Shown: positions 54,978-63,885 of the stretch, one piece after another
Layout of the letters: every line of letters begins with the position of its first letter
Position numbering within the stretch: the first letter of the stretch is position 1
Source of the DNA: Verrucomicrobiota bacterium
GTDB taxonomy: Bacteria > Verrucomicrobiota > Verrucomicrobiia > Limisphaerales > PALSA-1396
Direction of reading: 5' to 3'
Length of the DNA: 64,000 nt
NCBI GenBank assembly: GCA_016200005.1
Contig: JACQFP010000077.1
Location: forward strand, 23,372-87,371
Notes under the pieces: model-generated
What the model was told of the DNA's origin: nothing
Databases searched by the model: none
What the model saw: the letters and a program-made list of their open reading frames with translations, nothing else
Translations under genes and position numbers: made by a program

Positions 54978-56636
54978 ATGAACAGAGAGCCTTGACTTCT
55001 TTTTGGCACCGAAACAAGCGGCTTGTCCACGCCGATTTTCGTCGTCGAGTTGGCCGCGCAACGGATGTGCGGTTGGAAATCAGATGGCGAACCGTTCCGC
55101 AAGTTGCTGAATCAAAACGCGGACATTCCCGCCGAGGCATCTCGCGTTCACGGTTACACGCGCGAAATTCTGGAGCGTGACGGCGAACCGGCGCATCAGG
55201 TTTATCGGGAGTTTGCCGAATACACGGGCGACCTGCCGCTCGTCTCTTTCAATCTGGAATACGATCTGGACGAAGTATTGAAGCCGGAGTGGAAGCGGCT
55301 GGGTATCGGCGCGATTGGCAGTCGCGGATTTTGCGCCCTGCGGCTCGCGCAACGGCTGCTCGATCCCGTGCCCGCCGGCAACTGCAAGCTGCAAACGCTG
55401 CGCCAGTATTATCGCCTGCCCGAACGCGGCGCGCACACGGCGCTGCGCGACGTGCAAACGGTCGCGGACCTGATGGCCCAGGTGCTTCGCCCCATTGCCG
55501 GGCATCGCGGTCTGGATACGTGGGAAAAGCTGGTCGAGTTTGCGGCGGAAGAATGGTTTCCGTCCCGCATCGCCTTCGGGAAACACAAAGGACGGTTGTT
55601 TCAAGAAGCCCGCAAGGATGCGGAATTGCGTCGCTGGCTCGATGGGCTGGCCGGTTCTTCCAACGCCCGCACTCGGAAAATGGGCCGTTGGTATTTGCGG
55701 CAACTGGAAATGGCGGCGGCGCAACCCGACACGGCTGTTTTTGCCGCGCCGGAAATTGAGAGTGGTAGCAAGCGAGTAAAGCCGTTGTCCGCAGCCGATG
55801 TTGCGGCGCTGGTCATTTACGTCAATCCAGAGTTGGAGCAACTCCGGCAACTCGTCGCTGGATCAAGGGCGCGTTTGGCGGAGTTGGAAGCCACGCGCAC
55901 CAAGGAGAAATCGCGCGTTGACGCCGTGCAAGCTGTGCTATTCCGGCGGTTGCGCGAGCATTACCAGAAACGCGACCGGCTGCGGCTGGTTGTGGACTAC
56001 CGGAAGAAGTATCTGGACTCTCTGATTCGCGGTGGCGAGGAGGAAGCAAAACAGGCTGAGGAAAATTACGAACGAGCCAAAACACAAAGCGACAAGGATT
56101 ACGAAGAGACCGCAGCAGCCGTCGCCGAAAAGAAGCAACTCACTGCCGACGAGGAGGCCGAGTTGACGCGGCTTTGGAAGAAACTGGTAAAGTTGTACCA
56201 TCCTGACCGCTTCGCTCACGAGCCGGACAAGTTGGAGACGTATCACAAGCTGACCGCCGCCATCAACCGGGCGAAGGACGCGGGTGACATTGCCACGCTG
56301 CGGGAAATCGCTGAAGACCCGCACGGATTCATTCTGCGTCAGGGCTGGTCGAGGCTGGATTTCAGCGAGGAAGTGGAGTTGACGCAGTTGCGGCGGCTTT
56401 ACGAAACGCTGCAACTGGAAATCATCAACGTGATCGAATCTTTGAATCGGCTTCGCGAAAGCCCCGAATACGACCTTTGTCAACTCAGCGAGAAGAAGGC
56501 CGGCGTACTGGAAGAGCTGGCGTCGGAGAAAGCCAAGTTGCTTGAGAAGGAAACCGCAGAATTGGAGCAGCGGGCGAGTGAACTCGCGGAGGAGATCAAG
56601 GAATTGTCCGGGGAGTCGCCCGGTCGCATCAGTTAA
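54978..56636 (+). CDS. DEDDh exonuclease - coiled coil - J-domain protein, with nonsense codon 6
   Basis: From the ATG at 54978, 3 bp after the repaired LRR stop, the frame reads MNREP, TGA, then LLFGTETSGLSTPIFVVELA. Homologous DnaQ-type exonucleases have DTET at this place, so catalytic Asp is Gly here and a probable Trp codon is TGA. Otherwise translation could begin at the TTG at 55023 (537 aa), lacking ExoI altogether. ExoII (LVSFNLEYDLDEVL) and ExoIII (RGAHTALRDVQTVADL) remain. Then come an FGKHKG motif (about residue 200), a long charged coiled coil (about 275-385), a J-domain-like HPD at 408-410 (KLVKLYHPDRFAHEP) and a C-terminal coiled coil. Possibly inactive as a nuclease. Confidence 0.72.
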
Positions 56637-56680
56637 TGGGGCTGCCCAGCCTCAGCGGTTCCTGAAACCTCCACCCTTTC

Positions 56681-59083
56681 TCATTTTCCACTCCTGGACT
56701 TGGGGGTGTCCGAGAACTCCTCCATCTTGTGCTCCACGTCGTGACCGCGGCTGATCCAAAGCATCTCGCCGAAGTTGGGCAACGCCGGCTCGGTGCGAAT
56801 GAGCTTCCATTGGCCGTTTGCATTGCGTTTCCAGGTCCAGGTCACGCGATCGCCATCGTGGCGTGGAATCCGGACGCGACCGTGATAGCCGAAGGGTTCA
56901 TCCCAAACAATCGTCCCGCGAAAACGATTCCACGCCGTGAAACTGATCACGCCTTCCGCCGCACGTGAGGTGTCCCACTTGCGCACTTGCGCGACGACAT
57001 ACGGGACGACGGTGCGTCGATACCACCACAGCCAGGCACGGCGCACATATTCGGTGCTGTAACCGTTGCTATCGCGGTAATCCGGGTCGTAGAAAGACAT
57101 GAGTTGGTCCAGATTCTTTGCCTCGAACGCTGTGATTAGTCCGCGAAAACTTTCCAGTACGGCTTCGGCCTCCTTCTCGCGTCCCTTCTGCACGCCGTCA
57201 AAGATGCGCCAGACTTCCTGCGTCGCTGGCAGGGATTCATCCGTCCAAGAAATTCTTTCGGTCCGGCTTCCGTCCTTCGTTACGATGGCCTGTTCGATGA
57301 TCGGACTTTCCTCCATCGTGAACAATAAGTAGTCGGTGAAGTTCACGGTGCCTTCGAGAAGTTTTTTCGCGGTCGTCCGGGCAGTGACGGCGAACGTCCC
57401 GGCTTCAGTGCCAGAAATCGAATAGAAGTTTCCTTCAACTCCATCTTTCATCAATTCCCACTCCGGGAAAACCTTCGCGCCGGGAATGCGTTTCCAGACG
57501 CGATACGACTGCGCTTCCGTGTCTTTGTCCCATGACAGGCCCACGCTTCCGTTTCCGGTTTTGGCTGTGAGGCCAGTGACCCACCGTGGCAGTTCGACAG
57601 CGAACGGTTGTTTCTCGAACAGGTTCTCGCGCGATTGCATCACCGCGACCGCGTGACCGCATTTCAAGACACAAGCGCGGTTGTTGGCGGAACTATCGCC
57701 GCCATTTTCGGATGGTGGATAATATTTGTTGAGAAGCTGCCGATAGGCTTCCGGCGATGCGCCTTCGCCGGGTTGAATGATTTTCGCGAACTGTTTCACC
57801 ATCGTTTCAGGCGTGCCGACCGGTAGCAAGGGAATGAAATAATATCGCCCGCCGGTATCGGGTATCATCTCCTTCATCAAGTGCGGCAGCCGCACGCCGT
57901 ACGCACCGCGTTCGAGATGGCCCGCAGCCGTTTCGAGATCGAGGTCTTGCAACATTTCATCGTATTCATGCAGCGTTTTGCACTGCTTCATTTGATAGGC
58001 GACCTTCGCCTGTTTAAGAACATCCTCTTTGTTCGCGATCAACTTCTGTTCGATGATTTGCCGCAGCGTCGGGTAGATGACGTTGTCGAAGTGACGTTTG
58101 TCGGTGGATTCGCCGTGCCAGACATCTTGTGGTGGCTCAATCGAAAACACCGTCGCGCCCATGAGCGCTCCTTCGATGATGAATGCCCGATACAGCCGCG
58201 CATAATGATCCTCGTCCGTTTCCATTTCGGCTTCGACGCCGAACACGCCCGGCCGGATGAAATACGATTCGCCCTTGGTCCACCACCACCATTGCGGTTC
58301 CATGCCCCAATTCTCGCAATAGCCCGCCAGCCACAGCCCCCACGTCGCCGTTTGTGTGGCGTAATAGGACGGCGGAATGCATTCGTTCTGAGGCAAGACA
58401 TAATCGCTGTAGGTGCGGAACACCTCTCTTAGCGGGCCAGATAATTGGTCGCAGCCGAGGTGGATCAAGTCCGTCTGAAATTGCAGCGAGAGATGTTTGC
58501 CGTGTCGCCCGCAGAGTTTCAGCAGCTCGGCGAGGTAACGCAAGTTTGCCGGCATCGCCATTGGCAGCTCGCCGTCGAGACGTTTGTAATATGCGTCGCG
58601 CCATTCTTTTTCCTCGAACATCATCGTGTCGAGATCCACGTCACCGCCGAACCGGCTGTAGTAAGCGCAGCGCCACTCCACAACTTGGATTGCTTTGATG
58701 CAGGAGAATTCTTTGAGCAACGTTTCGACCACCCACAGCGGCGTCGTCCATTCAACTTCGTCGCCGGCGACTTGCAGCACGATTGGAATGTTGTGGGGCT
58801 GCACCACACGCAACATTTTCCGCCAACCTTCCAATCGTCCTTTGATCTCCAAACCCGGCGGGTCCATCGTCACGGCGCAGTACGGTTTGATGTCGGCCGG
58901 CAAATTGCCCCAGCACTTCACCGTCAATTCGCCGGTGCCCGGTCCGTACAAAATGATGAGCGGATGCTCGCGGGAAATCAGGAGTTCGGGCGGCTTGCAA
59001 CCGGGTGGCACTGCCGCCAGCGCGTCAACCTGCAGCCAGCTCAACAGCAACGCGACAATCCATACCCCTCGCCTGGGCCTCAT
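56681..59083 (-). CDS. Secreted GH98-like protein
   Basis: 800 aa from the ATG at 59081-59083, with signal peptide GVWIVALLLSWLQVDALA. The N-terminal half (LLISREHPLIILYGPGTG, WGNLPADIKPYCAVTMDPPG, KAIQVVEWRCAYYSRFGG, GYCENWGMEPQWWWWTKGES) resembles the catalytic region of glycoside hydrolase family 98; catalytic residues not assigned. An Fn3-like part follows (about 545-640), and the C-terminus (EAEAVLESFRGLITAFEAKN) looks like an NTF2/SnoaL fold. Likely an extracellular glycan-acting enzyme; the GH98 call is moderate. Confidence 0.55.
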   Translation of the reverse strand: MRPRRGVWIVALLLSWLQVDALAAVPPGCKPPELLISREHPLIILYGPGTGELTVKCWGNLPADIKPYCAVTMDPPGLEIKGRLEGWRKMLRVVQPHNIPIVLQVAGDEVEWTTPLWVVETLLKEFSCIKAIQVVEWRCAYYSRFGGDVDLDTMMFEEKEWRDAYYKRLDGELPMAMPANLRYLAELLKLCGRHGKHLSLQFQTDLIHLGCDQLSGPLREVFRTYSDYVLPQNECIPPSYYATQTATWGLWLAGYCENWGMEPQWWWWTKGESYFIRPGVFGVEAEMETDEDHYARLYRAFIIEGALMGATVFSIEPPQDVWHGESTDKRHFDNVIYPTLRQIIEQKLIANKEDVLKQAKVAYQMKQCKTLHEYDEMLQDLDLETAAGHLERGAYGVRLPHLMKEMIPDTGGRYYFIPLLPVGTPETMVKQFAKIIQPGEGASPEAYRQLLNKYYPPSENGGDSSANNRACVLKCGHAVAVMQSRENLFEKQPFAVELPRWVTGLTAKTGNGSVGLSWDKDTEAQSYRVWKRIPGAKVFPEWELMKDGVEGNFYSISGTEAGTFAVTARTTAKKLLEGTVNFTDYLLFTMEESPIIEQAIVTKDGSRTERISWTDESLPATQEVWRIFDGVQKGREKEAEAVLESFRGLITAFEAKNLDQLMSFYDPDYRDSNGYSTEYVRRAWLWWYRRTVVPYVVAQVRKWDTSRAAEGVISFTAWNRFRGTIVWDEPFGYHGRVRIPRHDGDRVTWTWKRNANGQWKLIRTEPALPNFGEMLWISRGHDVEHKMEEFSDTPKSRSGK

Positions 59084-59428
59084 GCAGAGGGTGCTCAAAA
59101 AGTGAAACAAGGGCGCGCTTGTTGCCGGATGCGTTGGCTGGATCATGGGTGGATTATCCCCAACATTGGCGGGGGTTCAATCGCATTTCGCCAAAAAAAC
59201 CAACCGCTGTCTTTTCCACTACCCGCTAGAACTGGAGTTTCCCAAGGTGCCTCCGGACACTGGCCCGCTCGCGTAGCGCAGCCGTCCTGCCTGCGGGTTC
59301 GCGGGGCGTCCACGCCCCGTGGACCGGGCTTGGCCGCGAGACGCGGCCAGAACTTGCAGGCGGAGACGCCCGCACTACAGGGGCACTGTTCGAATCCGCA
59401 CCGTTTTTGAATCGCACGCAACGCCTGA
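59084..59428. other. Intergenic region between GH98-like gene and prepilins
   Basis: No gene seen. It contains the two hairpins listed at 59302-59349 and GC-rich sequence in between; the divergent promoters for both neighbours should lie here. Confidence 0.4.
59302..59349. repeat. Two adjacent palindromes
   Basis: CGGGGCGTCCACGCCCCG at 59302-59319 and TGGCCGCG-AGA-CGCGGCCA at 59331-59349. Either could fold as a hairpin; the pair recalls the other palindromic elements of the window. Confidence 0.65.
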
Positions 59429-59457
59429 TTGACGTTTCCTGTGACAAATGGTATCGA
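59429..59457 (+). promoter_or_regulatory. Possible promoter of prepilin gene 1
   Basis: TTGACG (59429-59434), 17-bp spacer, TATCGA (59452-59457), about 36 bp before the start codon. The same block occurs before prepilin 3 (61249-61277), which is the main support. Confidence 0.4.
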
Positions 59458-59492
59458 CTGTTGGTCACCATTTGATTCAACCCGGAGTCGCT

Positions 59493-60335
59493 ATGTGCGC
59501 TGAAATTCCTTCAAACACAGGCCGGCACAGTTTCTCAGCTTTTACGCTTATCGAACTGCTCGTCGTCATTGCCATCATCGCCATTCTGGCTGCTCTGCTC
59601 TTGCCGACGCTGGCCAAGGCGAAGCAAAAAGCCAAGACGATCAATTGTCTGAGCAACATGAAGCAATGGGGCATCGCCACGGTTCTTTATGAGGGAGATT
59701 ACGAAGACCGGATACCCCTCTTTTGCGACGACTATCCGCCGACGGGCACGCTGCCCTTCTGGTTTAACAAGCTTTCGTCCTACGTCGCCCAGCAAAATAA
59801 TAATTATGGCTGGGGCGCCGTCGATGGCGAAATCTACAGCTACAAAATCTTGAAATGTCCGGCGGGCAACTTCGGCCCGCCGCCATTCTGCACGCTCACA
59901 CCGGCGCAGTTCGGCCTCTGGAATTGCTGGATTGGTTCAAACTTCGGCTTGGGGAACAATACCGTGAGTCTACTCGCCGCTCCATTCTTCTATGGCGGAA
60001 AAGTCCTCACCGGCGCCGACAGTCCGCCGTTGAAAGCGTCGAACGTCAGGAAACCCGCCGACGCGATGTTCTACATGGACTGCGTGGCGTTTTACCTCTA
60101 TTCGCCGGGCGACCCGTCCTATCGCTTCACGCGCGATTCGGACGGCGACCGGCAGTTGGACGCGTGCGCGAATCAACCCGAATACGCCTACAGCTATGCC
60201 CGGCCCACAGTTCACAACCGCGGCGCCGATGTCACGCTGATGGATGGACATGTCGAGTGGGTGTCGTTCAAGAAGCTTTGGCAGGTGGACCGGGCGGGGA
60301 ATGTCGTCCATTCGTTTTGGTATTTGAATGATTGA
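59493..60335 (+). CDS. Prepilin-type N-terminal methylation-domain protein 1
   Basis: 280 aa from the ATG at 59493, with GGAG 7 nt upstream. Type IV pilin-like signal [20 protein letters not shown]: cleavage before Phe is expected, with Glu at +5. The C-terminal [17 protein letters not shown] is the H-x-DG module of DUF1559-type pseudopilins common in Planctomycetes and Verrucomicrobia. These are thought to form surface or secretion pseudopili. First of three paralogues; the second follows 45 bp later. Confidence 0.9.
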   Translation: MCAEIPSNTGRHSFSAFTLIELLVVIAIIAILAALLLPTLAKAKQKAKTINCLSNMKQWGIATVLYEGDYEDRIPLFCDDYPPTGTLPFWFNKLSSYVAQQNNNYGWGAVDGEIYSYKILKCPAGNFGPPPFCTLTPAQFGLWNCWIGSNFGLGNNTVSLLAAPFFYGGKVLTGADSPPLKASNVRKPADAMFYMDCVAFYLYSPGDPSYRFTRDSDGDRQLDACANQPEYAYSYARPTVHNRGADVTLMDGHVEWVSFKKLWQVDRAGNVVHSFWYLND

Positions 60336-60380
60336 GCAACCAAGCGTTGCCTTGGGCGTCCGGCTTCAACACGATTCGTT

Positions 60381-61199
60381 ATGCATTTTGCAAATGATGT
60401 TCGCCCGGAGCGCTTGAAGAATCGGGCATTTACCTTGATCGAACTCCTCGTCGTCATTGCGATCATTGCAATTCTGGCAGGGTTGTTGTTGCCCGCCGTC
60501 GCCAAAGCCAAGGCCAAAGCGCACGCCATCACCTGCGCGTCCAACATGAAGCAGTGGGCGACTGCGCTGGTGATGTATATGGGGGAGAACAACGACGCGA
60601 TCCCGTACTTTGCCGAGGACTTTGCCGCCTACGACAAGCCGTATGTCTTCGACAGCCTCGCCCCCTACGTGGCGAAGGAAACCGGCTCGAACTACATTTA
60701 CTCGTCCGTCTATACCTGGAACCTGCGCAAGTGTCCGCGTGGCAGTTATGGACGCGAACCCTTCTGCACCGCTCCGGATTCACAGATCTCCGCGAGCTCG
60801 TGGAATTGCTGGATTGGCATCAACTTTGGCGCCTACGGTACGCCATTGAGCGGGCCGTTCTACTATCGGGTTGGCCCGTCCGGGAAAGCGGCGCCTCTGA
60901 AAGCCAACCGTATCCGGAAACCGGCTGATGCTCTGATGTTCATGGACACTTCGTTTTATTACGTGTACTGCCCGGTGGAAGCCAATTACCGATTCACGGT
61001 CGATATGACTGGCGATGGAATGGCGGACAGTTTCGGTGCTTATCCGGGATGGCCCTTCAACCACGCCCGGCCAACCGTGCACAACAACGGGGCGAACGTC
61101 GCTCTGCTGGATGGCCACGTGGAGCGGGTGGCTTTCAAACAATTGTGGGACTTCCGCAGTGGGAAGGTCACGCACTCCTTTTGGTATCTGGAGGATTAG
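60381..61199 (+). CDS. Prepilin-type N-terminal methylation-domain protein 2
   Basis: 272 aa. Signal [20 protein letters not shown] after NR; C-terminal [17 protein letters not shown] and HSFWYLED. It is close to prepilin 1 throughout (SNMKQW, NCWIG, RKPADA, YRFT), so the pair is a recent duplication and probably one operon (45 bp gap, no promoter seen between). Confidence 0.9.
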   Translation: MHFANDVRPERLKNRAFTLIELLVVIAIIAILAGLLLPAVAKAKAKAHAITCASNMKQWATALVMYMGENNDAIPYFAEDFAAYDKPYVFDSLAPYVAKETGSNYIYSSVYTWNLRKCPRGSYGREPFCTAPDSQISASSWNCWIGINFGAYGTPLSGPFYYRVGPSGKAAPLKANRIRKPADALMFMDTSFYYVYCPVEANYRFTVDMTGDGMADSFGAYPGWPFNHARPTVHNNGANVALLDGHVERVAFKQLWDFRSGKVTHSFWYLED

Positions 61200-61248
61200 C
61201 TCTGACGGGCGCCAGTTGCAGGTGGTCGCCAGCGGGTAAAGGGGTTGA

Positions 61249-61277
61249 TTGACGTTCCTGGTCGCAGGTGGTATTGG
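61249..61277 (+). promoter_or_regulatory. Possible promoter of prepilin gene 3
   Basis: TTGACG (61249-61254), 17-bp spacer, TATTGG (61272-61277). It repeats the block before prepilin 1, including TTGATTGACGT and the GGTAT at the end. Confidence 0.4.
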
Positions 61278-61312
61278 CTTCCTGACACTTCTTGATGCGA
61301 ACCAGAGTCGTC

Positions 61313-62068
61313 ATGCGTTTTAAAGCCGATCATTTTTCCAATTGGATTAAAGAGCGGGCGTTTACCCTCATCGAACTGCTTGTCGTCATCGCCATCATTG
61401 CGATTCTGGCCGGGTTGCTGTTGCCCGCACTGAGCAAGGCGAAGGCGAAAGCACTGACGATCAAGTGCAACAGCAACATGCACCAGATTTCCATCGGCTT
61501 TCACCTGTACGCGGACGACAATCGCGATTTCTATCCGGTTTATGAAGACTGGGGAACATCGGGTGGCAAGACTGGCGTGATGGCGCTCCACGGCGGACCG
61601 GTGCCGATTGAACGTCGGCCGTTGAACAAATATGTCCCGGCGGTCGAGACGTTTCATTGCCCGGCTGACAAGGGCGATTCGCTTTGGAAATCGCAATTCC
61701 CGAAAAACATCCGCAGTTGCTACGATGGTTGGGGCAACAGTTATCTCGTCGTCTGGGCGGTGGAAACACTGCGCATCAAACACGTGACCGGCGACTCGCT
61801 GGCAACTAAAGGCAGCCCGCAAGCCACTCCAATGAAAATCAGCGAGGTCGCACGCAGTCCCTCCAACAAGCTCGTCGCCGGCGACTGGCCCTGGTGGGCG
61901 GACCGCGACAAGAATGATCCGTGGAGCCAGTGGCACAACTGGAAAGGGCAATACCGTTTCAACGTGATGTTTGGCGATGGCCACACCGATTTTTTCCAGT
62001 TTCCGCTCCAGGCTTACCAGTGGAATTACGCCGGCCCGGCTCCCGATCCGACATTCACGTGGTGGTAG
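61313..62068 (+). CDS. Prepilin-type N-terminal methylation-domain protein 3
   Basis: 251 aa from the ATG at 61313; an upstream ATG at 61295 and a TTG at 61292 are possible. Signal [20 protein letters not shown]. The C-terminal [11 protein letters not shown] keeps the DGH of the family. The body diverges from paralogues 1 and 2 ([32 protein letters not shown]), so it is a more distant member. Confidence 0.9.
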   Translation: MRFKADHFSNWIKERAFTLIELLVVIAIIAILAGLLLPALSKAKAKALTIKCNSNMHQISIGFHLYADDNRDFYPVYEDWGTSGGKTGVMALHGGPVPIERRPLNKYVPAVETFHCPADKGDSLWKSQFPKNIRSCYDGWGNSYLVVWAVETLRIKHVTGDSLATKGSPQATPMKISEVARSPSNKLVAGDWPWWADRDKNDPWSQWHNWKGQYRFNVMFGDGHTDFFQFPLQAYQWNYAGPAPDPTFTWW

Positions 62069-62126
62069 GGGCATCTGCTCGTGACCTGATTCGATATTCG
62101 CCTGCCTGAAGAATCAATCCGCGCTC

Positions 62127-62740
62127 TTACGTCAGGCGCTTTTGCGCGATGTCACTCCACGGGCCGGGGCCAAGCGGGCCGACGGCGCGCACGCGGAAGA
62201 AATACATCTCGCCGGGGTCCATGCCAGTGGCGGTGCAACGCGATTGCGCTCCCACATAGAATTGTTTCCACGGGCCCGTGGCACTGGGCGAACATTCCCC
62301 GAGTAGGCATTACGGCCTCGCACCGGGTCCCATTGCAAATCCGCCTCGCCTTCCAGATCGCCGCCGGTTGCGCTGAGATTCTGCGGCGCGGGCATCTCGC
62401 CTATCGGCGTGGGCGGCTGGCGCAAATGCCAGCCGCCGCTTAGCAACTCCGCTTCGTCGTTGGTTTCGCCTTCGGAAGCGCTGGCCAGTGCGCGGGCGGC
62501 TTCTTCCGCCGCCACACGCTCCACGTCGCGCTCCGTCAACTGCTGCTGGCCCAATTGGATCGTGGCGTTATAGGCATTGTTGCCGGTTTCCAGTGTATTC
62601 ACCGCCGTGTCGAGCGCGGTCACCTTGGCCGCCAACGCCGCGAACACGGGATTGCCCGTCATGGCGGTGATGATTTCTCGCATCCGCGCGATGAAGTCCG
62701 GGATGTCCAGGAGCGAATGATCGAATTTTATTTTAGCCAT
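62127..62740 (-). pseudogene. Fn3-domain gene, copy A, frameshifted
   Basis: The ATG at 62738-62740 begins MAKIKFDHSLLDIPDFIARM. A helical N-terminal domain runs to about residue 110, then GGWHLRQPPTPIGEMPAPQN, then Fn3 start LSATGGDLEGEADLQWDPV. At about 62300-62305 one base is missing. The Fn3 continuation (GPWKQFYVGAQSRCTATGMD ... GPWSDIAQKRLT) lies in another frame and would stop at 62127. As read, the ORF continues in the wrong frame to 62132. Tandem paralogue of the next gene, with 17 bp between them. Confidence 0.75.
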
Positions 62741-62757
62741 TGGGCGCTCGCTCTGGA

Positions 62758-63372
62758 TTAAGTGGCGCGGGTTTGCGCCGGGTCGCTGTACGGGCCGGGG
62801 CCGGCGGCGCCCACGGCGCGCACACGGAACCAATACAGCGTGCCGGAAGTCAACCCCTTGGCAGTGGCGCTGGATTTCTTGCCGACATAAAATTGCGTTC
62901 ACGGCCCGCTTGCCGCGGCGGCTTGTTCTCCGATGTAAGTGTCGCGGCCATCCACAGGGTCCCACGTCAGGTCAACCTCACCTTCCTGGTCCCCGCCCGT
63001 CGCACTGAGATTTTGCGGCGCGGGCATCGGACCGACGACTGACGGCGTTCCGCGCAAATGCCAGCCCCCGCTCTGCAATTCAGACTCGACAGTGGTTTCA
63101 CGCTCGGACGCCATCGCCAGCGCACGAGCCGCATCTTCCACGAGGACGCGCGCCGTATCCCGCTCCGCCAACTGTTGTCGCCCGAGTTGTACCGTGGCGT
63201 TATAGGTGCTGTTCTTGGTTTCCAAGTCAGCGATTAACGCATCGAATGGCCCAAACTTGGGACCGAGCGCGCCGAAGACGGGGGCCGCTTGCAGGGCCGT
63301 GCTGATTTCCTTCATTCGGATGATATAGGCCGCAGTGTCCAGCCGTGAGTGATCCAATTTGATTTTTGGCAT
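62758..63372 (-). pseudogene. Fn3-domain gene, copy B, in-frame TGA
   Basis: The ATG at 63370-63372, preceded by AAGGAAA, begins MPKIKLDHSRLDTAAYIIRM. Same layout as copy A. The Fn3 part reads LSATGGDQEGEVDLTWDPVD ... AASGP, then TGA at 62899-62901, then TQFYVGKKSSATAKG and onward to YSDPAQTRAT with TAA at 62758. Copy A has TGG (Trp) at the TGA position. So a single G-to-A change truncates copy B within its Fn3 domain. Confidence 0.78.
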
Positions 63373-63390
63373 ATTATGTTTCCTTTCTTA

Positions 63391-63407
63391 AGCCGCCTCG
63401 GGCGGCT
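63391..63407. promoter_or_regulatory. Hairpin just upstream of copy B ribosome-binding site
   Basis: AGCCGCC-TCG-GGCGGCT, 10 bp before the AAGGAAA of the minus-strand gene. It could be a terminator from upstream or a 5'-leader hairpin; no U tract follows. Confidence 0.4.
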
Positions 63408-63569
63408 CAGTTCATGGTTTGGTTTGTTCTGCCACTGTGAACGGCTGGCAGCGGCGAGCATGGAACAGCCTTGCACTTGGTTGTCCGTGCTTAATGGTCA
63501 ATACGGACGGAAGGGCACAATCTTTCAAAAGACTTTTGGAAAAATGATTTTGCGATGAAGCGGATGCTG

Positions 63570-63758
63570 GTCGCGATGGTGCAGACTCTGGTCGCGATAG
63601 TGCAGACGCCGGTTGCGATGGTGCGGACGCCAGCCGCAATGGTGCAGACACCGATTGCGATGGTGCGGACGCCGGGTGCAATGGTGCAAGCGGCGGTAGC
63701 AATGGTGCGAACGCCGGTTGCGATGGTGCGAACGCCGGTTGCGATGGTGCGGACGGTG
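63570..63758. repeat. 21-bp minisatellite, nine units
   Basis: Nine consecutive 21-bp units of consensus GTTGCGATGGTGCGGACGCC plus a final G. On the plus strand they read as heptapeptides VAMVRTP or VAMVQTP in an ORF 63555-63935; on the minus strand as ATGVRTI-type heptapeptides in an ORF 63491-63799. Both strands are open, and there is no recognised protein. A GCAAACGCCGTTTGC-like palindrome follows at about 63771-63785. Confidence 0.85.
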
Positions 63759-63885
63759 GTTACAAGCCTGCAAACGCCGTTTGCACACTCACAAACCACA
63801 AAACAAAACTCACAAACGCCGTTTGCAGGTCGAGAAAGGCCATGGACAAATAGGAAAACGGTTCTTCGCTGTTGTCGGTGGAGCC

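Noticed and set aside
62899..62901. TGA read as Trp (alternative genetic code)
   Set aside because: purQ, purS, the HEPN gene and others end in TGA with the next gene placed accordingly, so TGA is a normal stop here. The two Trp-to-TGA cases look like point mutations.
63570..63758. CRISPR array
   Set aside because: Units are contiguous 21-bp repeats without spacers, and no cas genes are present.
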